NCBI RefSeq assembly: GCF_019972315.1
Contig: NZ_BLIZ01000001.1
Span: 1,376,513 to 1,440,512, forward strand
Length of the DNA stretch: 64,000 bases
Source: Geobacter sp. AOG1
Lineage (GTDB): Bacteria; Desulfobacterota; Desulfuromonadia; Geobacterales; Geobacteraceae
Direction of reading: 5' to 3'
Position numbers and translations under genes: made by a program. The notes beneath the pieces are model-generated. The model was not told where the DNA came from. It made no database searches and saw only the letters and a list, made by a program, of their open reading frames with translations. This document shows, piece after piece, positions 18,068 to 26,870 of the stretch (the stretch's first letter is position 1; each line of letters opens with the position of its first letter).

Positions 18068-20029
18068 ATGACACCCAATCCGACTATCTTCACCCCGCTC
18101 CTGATTGTTTCCCTCGGCATCTTTGCCTGGGGGTGCTGGCGCAGGCTCAACCTCGTTGCCCTTGGCGCCAGTGAAAACCGTTTCGACAGCTTCGGCCGGC
18201 GCATGGGGGAAATGCTGCTTTACGCCTTCGGCCAGAAGCGGGTTCTGGCGAGCCCTTTCGGGATCAACCACTTCGTAATTTTCTGGTCGTTCCTCATCTT
18301 GCTCATCGCCAATACAGAGTTCATGCTGCACGGCGTATTCCCGTTCATCAGCCTGGAGAACCTGCCGGCGAGTCTCTATCTCCCCCTGTTGCTGGTGCTG
18401 GATATCATTTCGCTGCTGGCCCTGGCGGCTGTCGGCATCGCCGCAGTGCGCAGGATCGCTGCTCCGCCGTATCCCGAGGCCCGCACCATGGAGGCATTCT
18501 TCATCCTCGGACTGATCGCGGTCCTCATGCTCGCCTATTTCAGCATCAATGGGTCCCGTATCGCACACGGCGAGATGACCGCCGCACTTCCCTGGCTGCC
18601 GGTGTCGGGGCGCGTGGCATCCTTCATCCCCTCTGCGTCGGCCCCCTCGTTCTACGCCATCGGCTGGTGGACCCATGCCGTCGTTCTGCTCCTGTTCATG
18701 AACTACCTCCCCTACAGCAAGCACCTCCATATCCTGACCGCCATCCCCAACTGTTTCTTCCGGAGGCTGGAACAGCCCAATACCCAGCCGCGGGAAGAAT
18801 TCACATCGGGGAACGAGTTCGGTGTGGCGCGGGTCGACCGTTTCAGCTGGAAGGACCTGCTGGATTCCCTCTCCTGCACCGAATGCGGCCGCTGTCAGAA
18901 TGCCTGCCCGGCCGGCATCACCGGTAAGCCCCTCAATCCGCGGGGGATTATGCACGAAATCAAGGTCAATCTGCTCGAAAACGGCCCTCTTCTCAAAAGA
19001 GGCGAGAAACCGGTTCGTCCCCTGATTGGCGAAGGGGAGGGGAGCTGCCCGGAAGGGGCGATCTGGTCCTGCACCACGTGCGGTGCGTGTATGGGGGTAT
19101 GCCCGGTCTTTATCGAGCATGTGCCCAAGATCGTCCAGATGCGCCGTAACCTGGTGGAGGAGGAGGCCCGGTTCCCCGAGGAGCTGCTCAACCTGTTCGA
19201 AAACATGGAAGGTCGCAGCAACCCGTGGGGAATAGCCCCGACGGAGAGGGCCAAATGGTCGGCCACCCTGGAGGTAAAGCCCTTCGACCGGGAGACCACC
19301 GAGTACCTGTTCTACGTGGGGTGTGCCGGCTCGTTCGATTCCCGCAACAAGCACGTGACGGTGGCGTTGGCCCAGCTTATGGACCGCGCCGGTATCTCCT
19401 GGGGAATTCTGGGGAAGGATGAGAAGTGCTGCGGCGACAGTGTTCGCCGTTTGGGGAACGAATTCGTCTTTGACCGGATGGCCCGGGAGAACGTGGCGCT
19501 CTTCAGGGAGCGGGGAGTGACCAAGGTCATCACCCAGTGTCCCCACTGCTTCTCGACCCTGAAAAACGACTACCGTCAGTACGGTCTGGAACTGGAGGTG
19601 ATCCACCATTCCGAGCTCCTGCGCAACCTGGTGCGGGACGGCAGATTGGCGCTCGATACATCGGCAGCGGCTTTCGGCGCCACCGTATTTCACGATTCCT
19701 GCTATCTCGGGCGTCACAACGACGTCTACGATGCGCCCCGTGAGGTTATCCAGGCCGGTACCGGCACAGCTCCCGTAGAGATGGGGAGAAACCGCGACAA
19801 CGCCTTCTGCTGTGGTGCGGGAGGGGGACGGATGTGGATGGAGGAGCATGCCGGCACGCGGATAAACCTGGCAAGGGTAGAAGAGGCATTACAGCAAAAG
19901 CCGGATACGATCTGTGTCTCCTGCCCCTACTGCATGACCATGTTCGAGGATGGGTTGAAGGACGTGAAGGCCGAAAACGTCAGGGTCAGGGACGTGGCCG
20001 AGATTTTGGCGGAAGCGGCGTTACGGTGA
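18068..20029 (+). CDS. Membrane Fe-S oxidoreductase, ETF:quinone oxidoreductase type (copy 2)
   Basis: A 653-aa paralogue of the protein at 10137 with the same order: N-terminal membrane domain (residues about 8-225), ferredoxin motifs CTECGRCQNACP and CTTCGACMGVCP, then two CCG domains (EKCCGDSVRRLGNE, CPHCFSTL, DSCYLGRHND, FCCGAGGGRMWMEE). Follows etfBA-2, so EtfBA-2 is the inferred electron donor and menaquinone the acceptor. The two modules probably serve dehydrogenases of different redox potential. Confidence 0.85.
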   Translation: MTPNPTIFTPLLIVSLGIFAWGCWRRLNLVALGASENRFDSFGRRMGEMLLYAFGQKRVLASPFGINHFVIFWSFLILLIANTEFMLHGVFPFISLENLPASLYLPLLLVLDIISLLALAAVGIAAVRRIAAPPYPEARTMEAFFILGLIAVLMLAYFSINGSRIAHGEMTAALPWLPVSGRVASFIPSASAPSFYAIGWWTHAVVLLLFMNYLPYSKHLHILTAIPNCFFRRLEQPNTQPREEFTSGNEFGVARVDRFSWKDLLDSLSCTECGRCQNACPAGITGKPLNPRGIMHEIKVNLLENGPLLKRGEKPVRPLIGEGEGSCPEGAIWSCTTCGACMGVCPVFIEHVPKIVQMRRNLVEEEARFPEELLNLFENMEGRSNPWGIAPTERAKWSATLEVKPFDRETTEYLFYVGCAGSFDSRNKHVTVALAQLMDRAGISWGILGKDEKCCGDSVRRLGNEFVFDRMARENVALFRERGVTKVITQCPHCFSTLKNDYRQYGLELEVIHHSELLRNLVRDGRLALDTSAAAFGATVFHDSCYLGRHNDVYDAPREVIQAGTGTAPVEMGRNRDNAFCCGAGGGRMWMEEHAGTRINLARVEEALQQKPDTICVSCPYCMTMFEDGLKDVKAENVRVRDVAEILAEAALR

Positions 20030-20246
20030 CGATGGATCATGACAATCGGATACCCTGGCTGATGTCTTAAAATAGAACGACGGAATGTATTTTAAGGGGT
20101 TTGGCTAGGTGAAGCCAGTACGATTGTGATGCTCTGCGGTTTAAATCAATGTTATTTAAGTATGTTGCGACGCTAATAGGTGTGATTATTTGTAGCTGAA
20201 ATAGTTTATTTTATGCAAACATTATTTTATAAATGAATTTTTGTGC

Positions 20247-20275
20247 TTGAAATGCGGTGTATAAAGTTGTATAGT
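20247..20275 (+). promoter_or_regulatory. Sigma-70-type promoter of the molybdenum cofactor operon
   Basis: TTGAAA (20247-20252), 17-bp spacer, TATAGT (20270-20275). Confidence 0.65.
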
Positions 20276-20281
20276 ACAACT
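20265..20281. promoter_or_regulatory. 17-bp palindromic operator matching that of marR
   Basis: AGTTG-N7-CAACT spanning the -10 box, preceded by ATAAAG as at 5941-5962. The shared sequence and equal placement make the MarR protein encoded at 5965 the prime candidate binder. Confidence 0.65.
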
Positions 20282-20366
20282 ATATCTTGCGGAACCAATG
20301 GAACCTGGCCGATTCGGGAATCCGGCCAAGAGAAAAACCAGATCAACTTGCAGGCGGAGACCTATA

Positions 20367-20909
20367 ATGAGCGCTACCACTCTCCAGCTGATCACAACAT
20401 TTCATCACGTAATCCGGGAGCAGACCGGCAATGACGTCACCATAGCACGTGCCAAGACGATGGTTGCCCTCGCGAGTCTCACCTGGCCCACCCTCGGCAT
20501 CGCGATCGCACCCCATTACATAACGGCGGTGCGCATCATGTGGAAATCGGACGATTTCGATGCGATGGACATTGGTGGTTCGTTCCGGCGGGACCCGGTG
20601 GGTGACGATGCCTCCATCATCATCGACAGTGACGAGCAGAAGGAACTGGTCATGATGGACGAGATGCGCGCATGTGCGGAGTTCATACCCCTGTTCGGCA
20701 GACAGAGTCTGGAACGCTTCAATTCAACCCTTGCGGGGCTCTATTCCCGCAGGGCAAACGGTGCTGCGCTCCCCTCGCCCGGGAGCGCGTCGAGCAGCGA
20801 ATTCCCCAACGAAAAAGAATACCGGCAGCTTTACGAATGGCTTGTGGCACACGGTGCCGTCTCTCCGGACGGCGGGTGGCGGACGGTCGAACGATACATC
20901 CCCGCATAG
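20367..20909 (+). CDS. Protein of unknown function, first gene of the moeA-moaA operon
   Basis: A 180-aa protein that I do not recognise. It begins MSATTLQLITTFHHVIREQ, has a mildly hydrophobic stretch around residues 30-55 (TMVALASLTWPTLGIAIAPHY) and ends in a charged region after a Ser/Pro/Ala linker. No metal or cofactor motif is visible. The start at 20367 follows GGCGGAG. It lies 16 bp before moeA, downstream of a promoter carrying the MarR-type palindrome, so it is probably co-transcribed with Mo-cofactor genes. Confidence 0.6.
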   Translation: MSATTLQLITTFHHVIREQTGNDVTIARAKTMVALASLTWPTLGIAIAPHYITAVRIMWKSDDFDAMDIGGSFRRDPVGDDASIIIDSDEQKELVMMDEMRACAEFIPLFGRQSLERFNSTLAGLYSRRANGAALPSPGSASSSEFPNEKEYRQLYEWLVAHGAVSPDGGWRTVERYIPA

Positions 20910-20925
20910 GGGAGGAGACGCCGGA

Positions 20926-22146
20926 ATGATACCCATCGAAGAAGCGCGACAACTTGTTTTGCGGCATACCGGACTCCTCGGGAGTGAAGACGTTCCTCTC
21001 CTGCAGGGGTTGGGGCGCGTTGTTGCCGAGGATGTGGTCGCTCCGTGGAATATCCCCCTGACCGACAGTTCCGCCATGGACGGCTATGCGTTTTCCGCTT
21101 CCGCAGGTCATGGGAAGTGCCTCCGGGTTGTCGGATTTCTCCCGGCGGGGGAGCGACGGGATATCCCCCTTGCCGCGGGAGAGGCGGTGAGGATAATGAC
21201 CGGCGCTCCCCTTCCTCCCGGCTGTGACACCGTCGTACCAATCGAAGAGGTGGAAGAGACGGTCGAAGGTATCAGGCTGCGGGGAGAGGCAAAGGCCGGG
21301 ACCCACGTGCGGAAGGCCGGAGATGACGTGAGGTCGGGTGACTATGTGATCGAGGCCGGGACCACCCTCAGACCCCAGGAGATCGGCCTGCTCGCCTCCC
21401 TGGGAAAGGTCTCGGTCAGCGTGTACGGGGTTCCGTCGGTTGCCATCATCGCCACGGGAGACGAACTGGTGGAGTCCGATACCCAACCGGTGCCGGGCAA
21501 GACGATCAACAGCAACAGCTTGAGCCTTGCCGCCCAGGTCCTGGCGTGTGGCGGCAGACCGCACATTCTGGGGATTGCGGCGGATGAACGGAAAACCGTG
21601 TGCGAGAAAATCGATGAAGCATTGCAGTACGATGTTATAATAACTACCGGAGGGGTGTCGGTGGGGGACCGGGATCATGTCAAGGAGGCGATTCAGTCCC
21701 TGGGAGGGAAAATCGTGTTCTGGAAGGTCCATATGAAGCCGGGGAAACCGGTTGCCTTCGCACTGCTCAAAGGTAAGCCGGTGTTCGCCCTTCCCGGCAA
21801 TCCCGTATCGGCCATGGTTGCCGGCGAGCTCTTCGTCAGGCCCGCACTTCTCACGATGCGGGGGGTGCGGAATGTATCCCGTCCGGTGGTGAAGGCGACG
21901 GCAAGCGAAGGGTTTCGCAATGCCGGCGAACGTCCCCATGTCGTCTTTGTCAGCGCCGCACTGAATGAAGGGAAGTACGTGGTAGGGGCCACGGGTCGCC
22001 AGAGTTCTTCCCGCCTCTCATCGATGACGGCGGGGAATGGTTACGTGCAGTTGTCGCCCGGGGCCTGCCTGGAAGCTGGCGACGTAGTGGATGTCACCCT
22101 GATGGATATCGCGACGGATAGGAGGATGGACAATGCCGCTCCGTGA
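20926..22146 (+). CDS. moeA: Molybdopterin molybdenumtransferase MoeA
   Basis: A 406-aa MoeA. Conserved segments: TDSSAMDGYAF, MTGAPLPPGCDTVVPIEE, ATGDELVESD, TTGGVSVGDRDHV and LPGNPVSAMV. It inserts molybdate into adenylylated molybdopterin. The ATG at 20926 follows GGAGGAG; the frame is open upstream only inside the preceding gene. Overlaps moaA by 14 bp, indicating translational coupling. Placement with the Mo enzyme at 2-3416 suggests a pathway-linked supply of cofactor. Confidence 0.93.
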   Translation: MIPIEEARQLVLRHTGLLGSEDVPLLQGLGRVVAEDVVAPWNIPLTDSSAMDGYAFSASAGHGKCLRVVGFLPAGERRDIPLAAGEAVRIMTGAPLPPGCDTVVPIEEVEETVEGIRLRGEAKAGTHVRKAGDDVRSGDYVIEAGTTLRPQEIGLLASLGKVSVSVYGVPSVAIIATGDELVESDTQPVPGKTINSNSLSLAAQVLACGGRPHILGIAADERKTVCEKIDEALQYDVIITTGGVSVGDRDHVKEAIQSLGGKIVFWKVHMKPGKPVAFALLKGKPVFALPGNPVSAMVAGELFVRPALLTMRGVRNVSRPVVKATASEGFRNAGERPHVVFVSAALNEGKYVVGATGRQSSSRLSSMTAGNGYVQLSPGACLEAGDVVDVTLMDIATDRRMDNAAP

Positions 22147-23113
22147 TTCGTATGGAAGATCCATAAACTACCTGCGGCTCTCCATAACCGACAGCTGCAA
22201 TCTCAAGTGTCTGTACTGCGTCCCTGCCACCGGCTGCCGAAAGAGCAGGAAGGACAATCTCCTCGGGTATGATGAGCTGTTGCGCCTGACCAGGGCGGCA
22301 GTCGGCATCGGGGTGGAAAAGGTCCGGGTGACCGGGGGGGAACCCCTGTGCAGGCCCGGAATCACGCCGTTCCTTGAAAAACTCGGACAGATCGAGGGGC
22401 TGAAGAAGCTCGTCCTGACGACGAACGGCATCCTCCTGGAGGAGATGGCGGAAGGACTGAAGAACGCCGGGGTGAGCAGCCTGAACATCAGTCTCGATTC
22501 GCTGCGACCGGAGCGGTTTTTCAGCATTACGCGCGGGGGTGACCTCAAGCGGGTGTTGCGGGGGATCGAGGCGGCCGAGCGGGCCGGCATCCGGAACATC
22601 AAGATCAACGTCGTAATGATGAGGGGGGTGAATGACGACGAGTTGTTCGATTTTGCCGCCCTGACACGGGACACCCCTTACAAGATCCGGTTCATCGAGT
22701 ACATGCCCACCTTGAACGACGGCAGGGAGCGTTCGCTCATGGTCCCCGGCGAGGAGTTGCTGGCAAGGCTCGCCCGGGCGTTCGAGGTCGAGAAGGTGGA
22801 AAAGGATACGATGGACGGCCCGGCGGTTTACTACCGGATTGCGGGCGCCCAGGGGGAGCTCGGCCTGATAACCCCCATTTCGTGCCATTTCTGCCATGAA
22901 TGCAACCGTATTCGGGTTACCTCCAGCGGCATGCTCAAGACCTGCCTGTTCGATAACGGGGTGATGAACCTGAAACCCTTCCTCGGGGAGGGGGGAGATG
23001 GTGAGTTGCAGGAGGTGCTGCGCCGGATGGTGAGTGAAAAACCCCGTCAACACTCGCTACATGATGAGTCCGTCTCCCGCCAGCCCATCGCCATGTCGTG
23101 CATAGGCGGGTAG
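22133..23113 (+). CDS. moaA: GTP 3',8-cyclase MoaA
   Basis: A 326-aa radical-SAM enzyme for the first step of molybdopterin synthesis. The N-terminal cluster motif is Cys22-x3-Cys26-x2-Cys29 (CNLKCLYC); the C-terminal cluster is CHFCHECNRIRVT...C. The C-terminal Gly-Gly (SCIGG) needed for activity is present. Slightly short in the middle but otherwise complete. Overlaps moeA. Confidence 0.93.
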   Translation: MPLRDSYGRSINYLRLSITDSCNLKCLYCVPATGCRKSRKDNLLGYDELLRLTRAAVGIGVEKVRVTGGEPLCRPGITPFLEKLGQIEGLKKLVLTTNGILLEEMAEGLKNAGVSSLNISLDSLRPERFFSITRGGDLKRVLRGIEAAERAGIRNIKINVVMMRGVNDDELFDFAALTRDTPYKIRFIEYMPTLNDGRERSLMVPGEELLARLARAFEVEKVEKDTMDGPAVYYRIAGAQGELGLITPISCHFCHECNRIRVTSSGMLKTCLFDNGVMNLKPFLGEGGDGELQEVLRRMVSEKPRQHSLHDESVSRQPIAMSCIGG

Positions 23114-23154
23114 AGTCGGCAATGCCGGAAAATTCGAACAAGGTGGTGACAGCC

Positions 23155-23598
23155 ATGGAAGGTGAAGTCGTCGCAGTCTGTATCAGTGAGAACAAAGGGG
23201 AGAGGAAAACCGTCGTCCCCCAGGGGGGGGAACTGCGTGTCGACCACGGCATCGTCGGCGACGCCCATGCCGGCGACTGGCATCGGCAGGTAAGTCTGCT
23301 CGCCGAAGAAAGCATCGAGAAAATGCGCCGTCTGGGCCTTTCCGTTACGGCCGGCGCTTTTGCGGAAAACATCACCACGAGAGGACTCGACCTCGTTTCT
23401 CTCCCGATAGGCACCAGGCTTCATCTGGGTGAGGCTCTGGTTGAAGTGACGCAGATCGGCAAAGAGTGCCATACGCGCTGCGCCATCTATTACCAGGCTG
23501 GCGATTGCGTCATGCCGAAAGAGGGGATTTTCGTCAAGGTTATCCGCGGCGGGATGGTCAAGCCGGGCGATACCGTCAAGGTTGAACAGGCGGCATGA
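23155..23598 (+). CDS. MOSC domain protein
   Basis: A 147-aa single MOSC domain: MEGEVVAVCISENKGERKT, then DHGIVGDAHAGDWHRQVSLL, FAENITTRG and the Cys region IGKECHTRCAIYYQAGDCVM. MOSC proteins handle sulfur in Mo-cofactor maturation. The start at 23155 has AAGGTGG upstream at good spacing; an in-frame ATG at 23122 (158 aa) is the alternative. Last gene of the Mo-cofactor operon, 41 bp after moaA. Confidence 0.85.
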   Translation: MEGEVVAVCISENKGERKTVVPQGGELRVDHGIVGDAHAGDWHRQVSLLAEESIEKMRRLGLSVTAGAFAENITTRGLDLVSLPIGTRLHLGEALVEVTQIGKECHTRCAIYYQAGDCVMPKEGIFVKVIRGGMVKPGDTVKVEQAA

Positions 23599-23846
23599 TC
23601 TTTTCGTAAGTGTGCTGAGTTCTGTTGCTGGCGATAGTACGGCTGATTCGCACGGAATATTTCGTTGAACAAAACCTATAATAACACAGTTTAAAAACAG
23701 TTTCTTCGCTCCTCGCACAATCCTTCCAGTTAAAACTACTTATTAGTCAGCAAGTTACAAGTTAATTGCCCATCATGTGGCAATGGTTGCAGGGTTGAAA
23801 TTGTCATGTCGCAGGTGAAATTGTCATGCCGCATGAAAAAAATTGC

Positions 23847-23875
23847 TTGCACTTTAAACAATGTTCTGTTATCTT
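23847..23875 (+). promoter_or_regulatory. Candidate promoter of the liv-type operon
   Basis: TTGCAC (23847-23852), 17-bp spacer, TATCTT (23870-23875). The 22-bp palindrome starts at the end of the -10. Confidence 0.5.
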
Positions 23876-23895
23876 GCATGTAACATTGCATGCAA
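23874..23895. promoter_or_regulatory. 22-bp imperfect palindrome, operator site D (livH)
   Basis: TTGCATG-N8-CATGCAA, differing at one central base from site B at 6538. About 113 bp before the livH start, so the leader would be long. Confidence 0.7.
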
Positions 23896-24008
23896 GATAA
23901 CATGTTGTTTGGGTCGGCGGGATGGAGCATGTGGTTGTGGTGTCGTTGCTAATAGCATGTGCCATCGGATGCGAATTTAACACGTAAACCATTAACGGAG
24001 AGAATGTA

Positions 24009-25046
24009 ATGGATTCTTCGATTTTTCTGCTTCTCGCCCAGGATGCATTGACTAACGGCGCCATCTACATCCTTCTTGCCATGGCGACAATCCTGATTTT
24101 CGGGGTCACGCGCATCACCTTCCTTCCCCAGGGAGAGTTTGTCTCCTACGGCGCCCTTACCCTGGCGACCCTGCAGATGGGTAAAGTTCCGGGCACTGTC
24201 TGGCTCGTGCTGGTGCTTGGGGTGGTTGCGGCGATCATGGAGGCTTTCCGGTTGCAGCGGGCGGGGTTGAGTCGCGAGATTCCCGTTGCGGTTGTCAAAA
24301 CACTTATCCCGCCGCTCGTCGTTTCCGGCATTGGCTATGTCTGTGCACCACTCAACCTTAATCTCGGCTTGCAGGTGCTCCTGACCATAATGATAGTGAC
24401 CATGCTGGGACCGCTCGTCTACCGGGTCGCCTTCAGGCCCATCGCCGACGCGTCGATTCTTAACCTCCTGATCGCGGCCGTTGCGGTCCATTTTGCCCTG
24501 GTCGGGTTGGGGCTCCTCTTTTTCGGGGCGGAGGGGGTCCGCACGCCAGCATTTTCCGAAGCGCAGATCAACTTGGGTGTGTTGACCATCACCGGGCAGA
24601 GCATCTGGATCTACGTAACGAGTATCGCCTTCATAGGTCTTCTGGCATATTTCTTTGGCAGGACGATGTATGGCAAGGCGCTGCGTGCAGTTGCCTTCAA
24701 TCGTAACGGCGCGCGCCTGGTCGGCATCAGCCCCAGCCTGGCCGGTACGCTGGCCTTTGCGCTGGCCGCCCTGATCGGCTGCCTGTCGGGTATTCTGATC
24801 GGACCCATTACCACAATCTATTACGATTCCGGTTTTCTCATTGGCCTCAAGGGCTTTGTCAGTGCGATCGTCGGGGGCATGGCAAGTTATCCCCTGGCAG
24901 CGGGTGGGGCGCTGCTGGTCGGTTTTTCCGAGTCATTTTCCTCATTCTGGCTGAGTGCCTACAAGGATGTTGTGGTGTTCACCATGATCATACCGGTTCT
25001 TTTGTGGCTGTCGCTGAGGAGTGTTCATTTCGAGGAAGAGGAATAA
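24009..25046 (+). CDS. livH: Branched-chain-type ABC transporter permease (LivH-like)
   Basis: A 345-aa inner-membrane permease with about eight hydrophobic segments and the family pattern [27 protein letters not shown] near residue 285. It begins [30 protein letters not shown], typical of LivH. First gene of a transport operon with the fused permease-ATPase, livF and two binding proteins. Given the operator shared with the catabolic operons, the substrate may be an aromatic acid rather than an amino acid; this is inference. Confidence 0.88.
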   Translation: MDSSIFLLLAQDALTNGAIYILLAMATILIFGVTRITFLPQGEFVSYGALTLATLQMGKVPGTVWLVLVLGVVAAIMEAFRLQRAGLSREIPVAVVKTLIPPLVVSGIGYVCAPLNLNLGLQVLLTIMIVTMLGPLVYRVAFRPIADASILNLLIAAVAVHFALVGLGLLFFGAEGVRTPAFSEAQINLGVLTITGQSIWIYVTSIAFIGLLAYFFGRTMYGKALRAVAFNRNGARLVGISPSLAGTLAFALAALIGCLSGILIGPITTIYYDSGFLIGLKGFVSAIVGGMASYPLAAGGALLVGFSESFSSFWLSAYKDVVVFTMIIPVLLWLSLRSVHFEEEE

Positions 25047-25084
25047 AACATGGGTGATCATACCGGTTCTTCAGTGGCTGTCGC
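24985..25084 (+). repeat. 30-bp imperfect direct repeat at the livH/livM junction
   Basis: Copies at 24985-25014 and 25055-25084 match at 28 of 30 bases with a 70-bp period. The second copy forms the start of the livM-livG reading frame, so its first ~12 codons mirror the end of livH in another frame. Confidence 0.85.
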
Positions 25085-26870
25085 CAGCGAATCTTCTCAT
25101 CAAGCACGGGGAATGATATCTATGCGACGGGTTGGATTGATTGTTTTTCTGGCGTTGGTGGCGATGATACCTCTCTGCCCACCCTTCTATGTCACCATGG
25201 GGAGCTACATCGGTCTCTACACCATGGTGGCGCTTGGCCTGGTGCTTCTGACCGGGGTGACCGGCCTGACATCGTTTGGCCAGGCGGCCTTCATGGGGCT
25301 GGGGGCTTACACGACCGCGGTTCTGACGACCACGCTCTCCTGGTCTCCCTGGCTTGCGCTTGTCATAGCTCTGCTCTTGACCATAGGGGTTGCCCTGGTT
25401 CTCGGGGCGATCACGCTGCGCATGGGAGGACATTACCTGCCGCTTGCGACGATTGCGTGGGGAATCAGCCTTTTTTTCCTCTTCGGTTCCCTTCCGGAAC
25501 TGGGGGGGCAGACCGGATTGAGCGATATCCCCGCGCTTGCGATTGCAGGGGTGGAATTCCGCGATGAACGCATCTACTACTATCTGATCTGGCTGGTCTG
25601 TCTTGTTGCCATGTGGGGGACCGTCAACCTGCTGGACTCTCGGGAAGGGCGTGCCATCCGGGCGCTCAAGGGGGGGCTTTCCATGGCCGAGGCATTCGGT
25701 GCCAGTGGCCTTCGCCTCAAAATGGTTGTCTTCGTCTACTCCGCTATCCTCGCCTGCCTCGCGGGGTGGCTCTATGCCCACATGCAGCGTTTCGTCAACC
25801 CTTCCCCTTTCGGCGTCAATACCGGCATCGAATTTCTCTTCATGATAACCATCGGTGGGGCAGGGAGCATTTGGGGGTCCGTGGTCGGCGCTACCCTGAT
25901 AACCTTCCTCAAGACGGCCTTGCAGGGGATCCTCCCCAAACTCATCGGCCAGACCGGCAACTTCGAAACCATCGTGTTCGGGGTGATGATTATCCTGGTT
26001 CTCCAGTGGATGCGCGGTGGTATATGGGTGTTCTTCGAGCGGTTTCTTCCGTCAAAGCCGAACAAGGCTATCGGAGATACGTCGGATCTGCCGATGCGGA
26101 CACAGCCCCAGCGGGGAGAACCGTTACTCAGGGTTGACGGGATACGCAAGGAGTTTGGCGGTCTGGTGGCGGTCAAGAACGTGAGTTTCGATGTGTGTGC
26201 TGGCGAGATAGTCGGCCTTATCGGTCCCAACGGCGCGGGAAAATCCACGACATTCAATCTCATCAGTGGGGAGTTGCCCCGTACGGACGGGAATGTCTAC
26301 CTGGGCACCGAAAAAATCAGCGGGCTGCGCCCCTCCAAGATAGCGCGACGTGGCCTCAGCCGGACCTTTCAACACGTAAAGCTTATTCCCGGCATGACGG
26401 TCATCGAAAATGTCATGATCGGCGCCTATCTGCGGACCAGCGAAGGATTCTTCTCAGCCGGCTTGCGGTTGAACCGGACGATCGAGAAAAAGGTCGGTGC
26501 CGAGGCGGCGAAGCAACTCAAACGGGTTGGGCTGGAGGAGAGCATGTATGTCCCCGCCGGGAGCCTGCCACTCGGTAAGCAGCGCATCGTCGAGATCGCC
26601 CGGGCTCTCTGTTCCGATCCGATCCTGCTCCTGCTGGACGAGCCGGCTGCCGGCCTCAGATACAAGGAGAAGCAGGAACTGGCCCGCTTGCTGGAGCAGC
26701 TCCGGGGTGAAGGGATGACCGTATTGATTGTCGAGCACGATATGGAGTTCCTGATGAACCTGGTCGACCGTATCGTGGTCATGGAGTTCGGGAGAAAGCT
26801 TGCCGAAGGGCTGCCGCACGAGATCCGCTCCAACCCGGAGGTTCTCGAAGCATATCTTGGGGGTGTGTGA
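25050..26870 (+). CDS. ABC transporter permease-ATPase fusion (LivM-LivG)
   Basis: A 606-aa fusion. Residues about 25-325 are a LivM permease (LGLVLLTGVTGLTSFGQAAFMGLGAY, then GGAGSIWGSVVGA); a short linker leads to a LivG ATPase at about 350-606 with Walker A GPNGAGKST, Walker B ILLLLDEPAAGL and a degenerate signature SLPLGKQRIVEIARAL. The first ~21 residues derive from a duplicated end of livH, so translation may really begin at Met22 (25113) or Met25 (25122). Its stop overlaps the livF start (TGATG). Confidence 0.88.
   Translation: MGDHTGSSVAVASESSHQARGMISMRRVGLIVFLALVAMIPLCPPFYVTMGSYIGLYTMVALGLVLLTGVTGLTSFGQAAFMGLGAYTTAVLTTTLSWSPWLALVIALLLTIGVALVLGAITLRMGGHYLPLATIAWGISLFFLFGSLPELGGQTGLSDIPALAIAGVEFRDERIYYYLIWLVCLVAMWGTVNLLDSREGRAIRALKGGLSMAEAFGASGLRLKMVVFVYSAILACLAGWLYAHMQRFVNPSPFGVNTGIEFLFMITIGGAGSIWGSVVGATLITFLKTALQGILPKLIGQTGNFETIVFGVMIILVLQWMRGGIWVFFERFLPSKPNKAIGDTSDLPMRTQPQRGEPLLRVDGIRKEFGGLVAVKNVSFDVCAGEIVGLIGPNGAGKSTTFNLISGELPRTDGNVYLGTEKISGLRPSKIARRGLSRTFQHVKLIPGMTVIENVMIGAYLRTSEGFFSAGLRLNRTIEKKVGAEAAKQLKRVGLEESMYVPAGSLPLGKQRIVEIARALCSDPILLLLDEPAAGLRYKEKQELARLLEQLRGEGMTVLIVEHDMEFLMNLVDRIVVMEFGRKLAEGLPHEIRSNPEVLEAYLGGV

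Larger units (their letters stand above)
20030..20366. other. 337-bp AT-rich intergenic region before the Mo-cofactor operon
   Basis: No open frame is convincing. It contains a promoter (20247-20275) with an overlapping 17-bp palindrome (20265-20281) and an 85-nt predicted leader. Nothing else is recognised. Confidence 0.6.
23599..24008. other. 410-bp intergenic control region of the ABC transport operon
   Basis: AT-rich, no gene. Holds a promoter candidate at 23847-23875 and the 22-bp operator at 23874-23895. GTCATG(T/C)CGCA(G/T) is also repeated at about 23803 and 23823. Confidence 0.6.

Noticed and set aside
17927-19849. 640-aa open frame antisense to the second Fe-S oxidoreductase
   Set aside because: It shadows a gene with clear motifs on the + strand and contains no recognisable domain.
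23779-23794. Sigma-54 promoter before livH (TGGCAATGGTTGC)
   Set aside because: GG and GC are separated by 8 rather than 10 bases.
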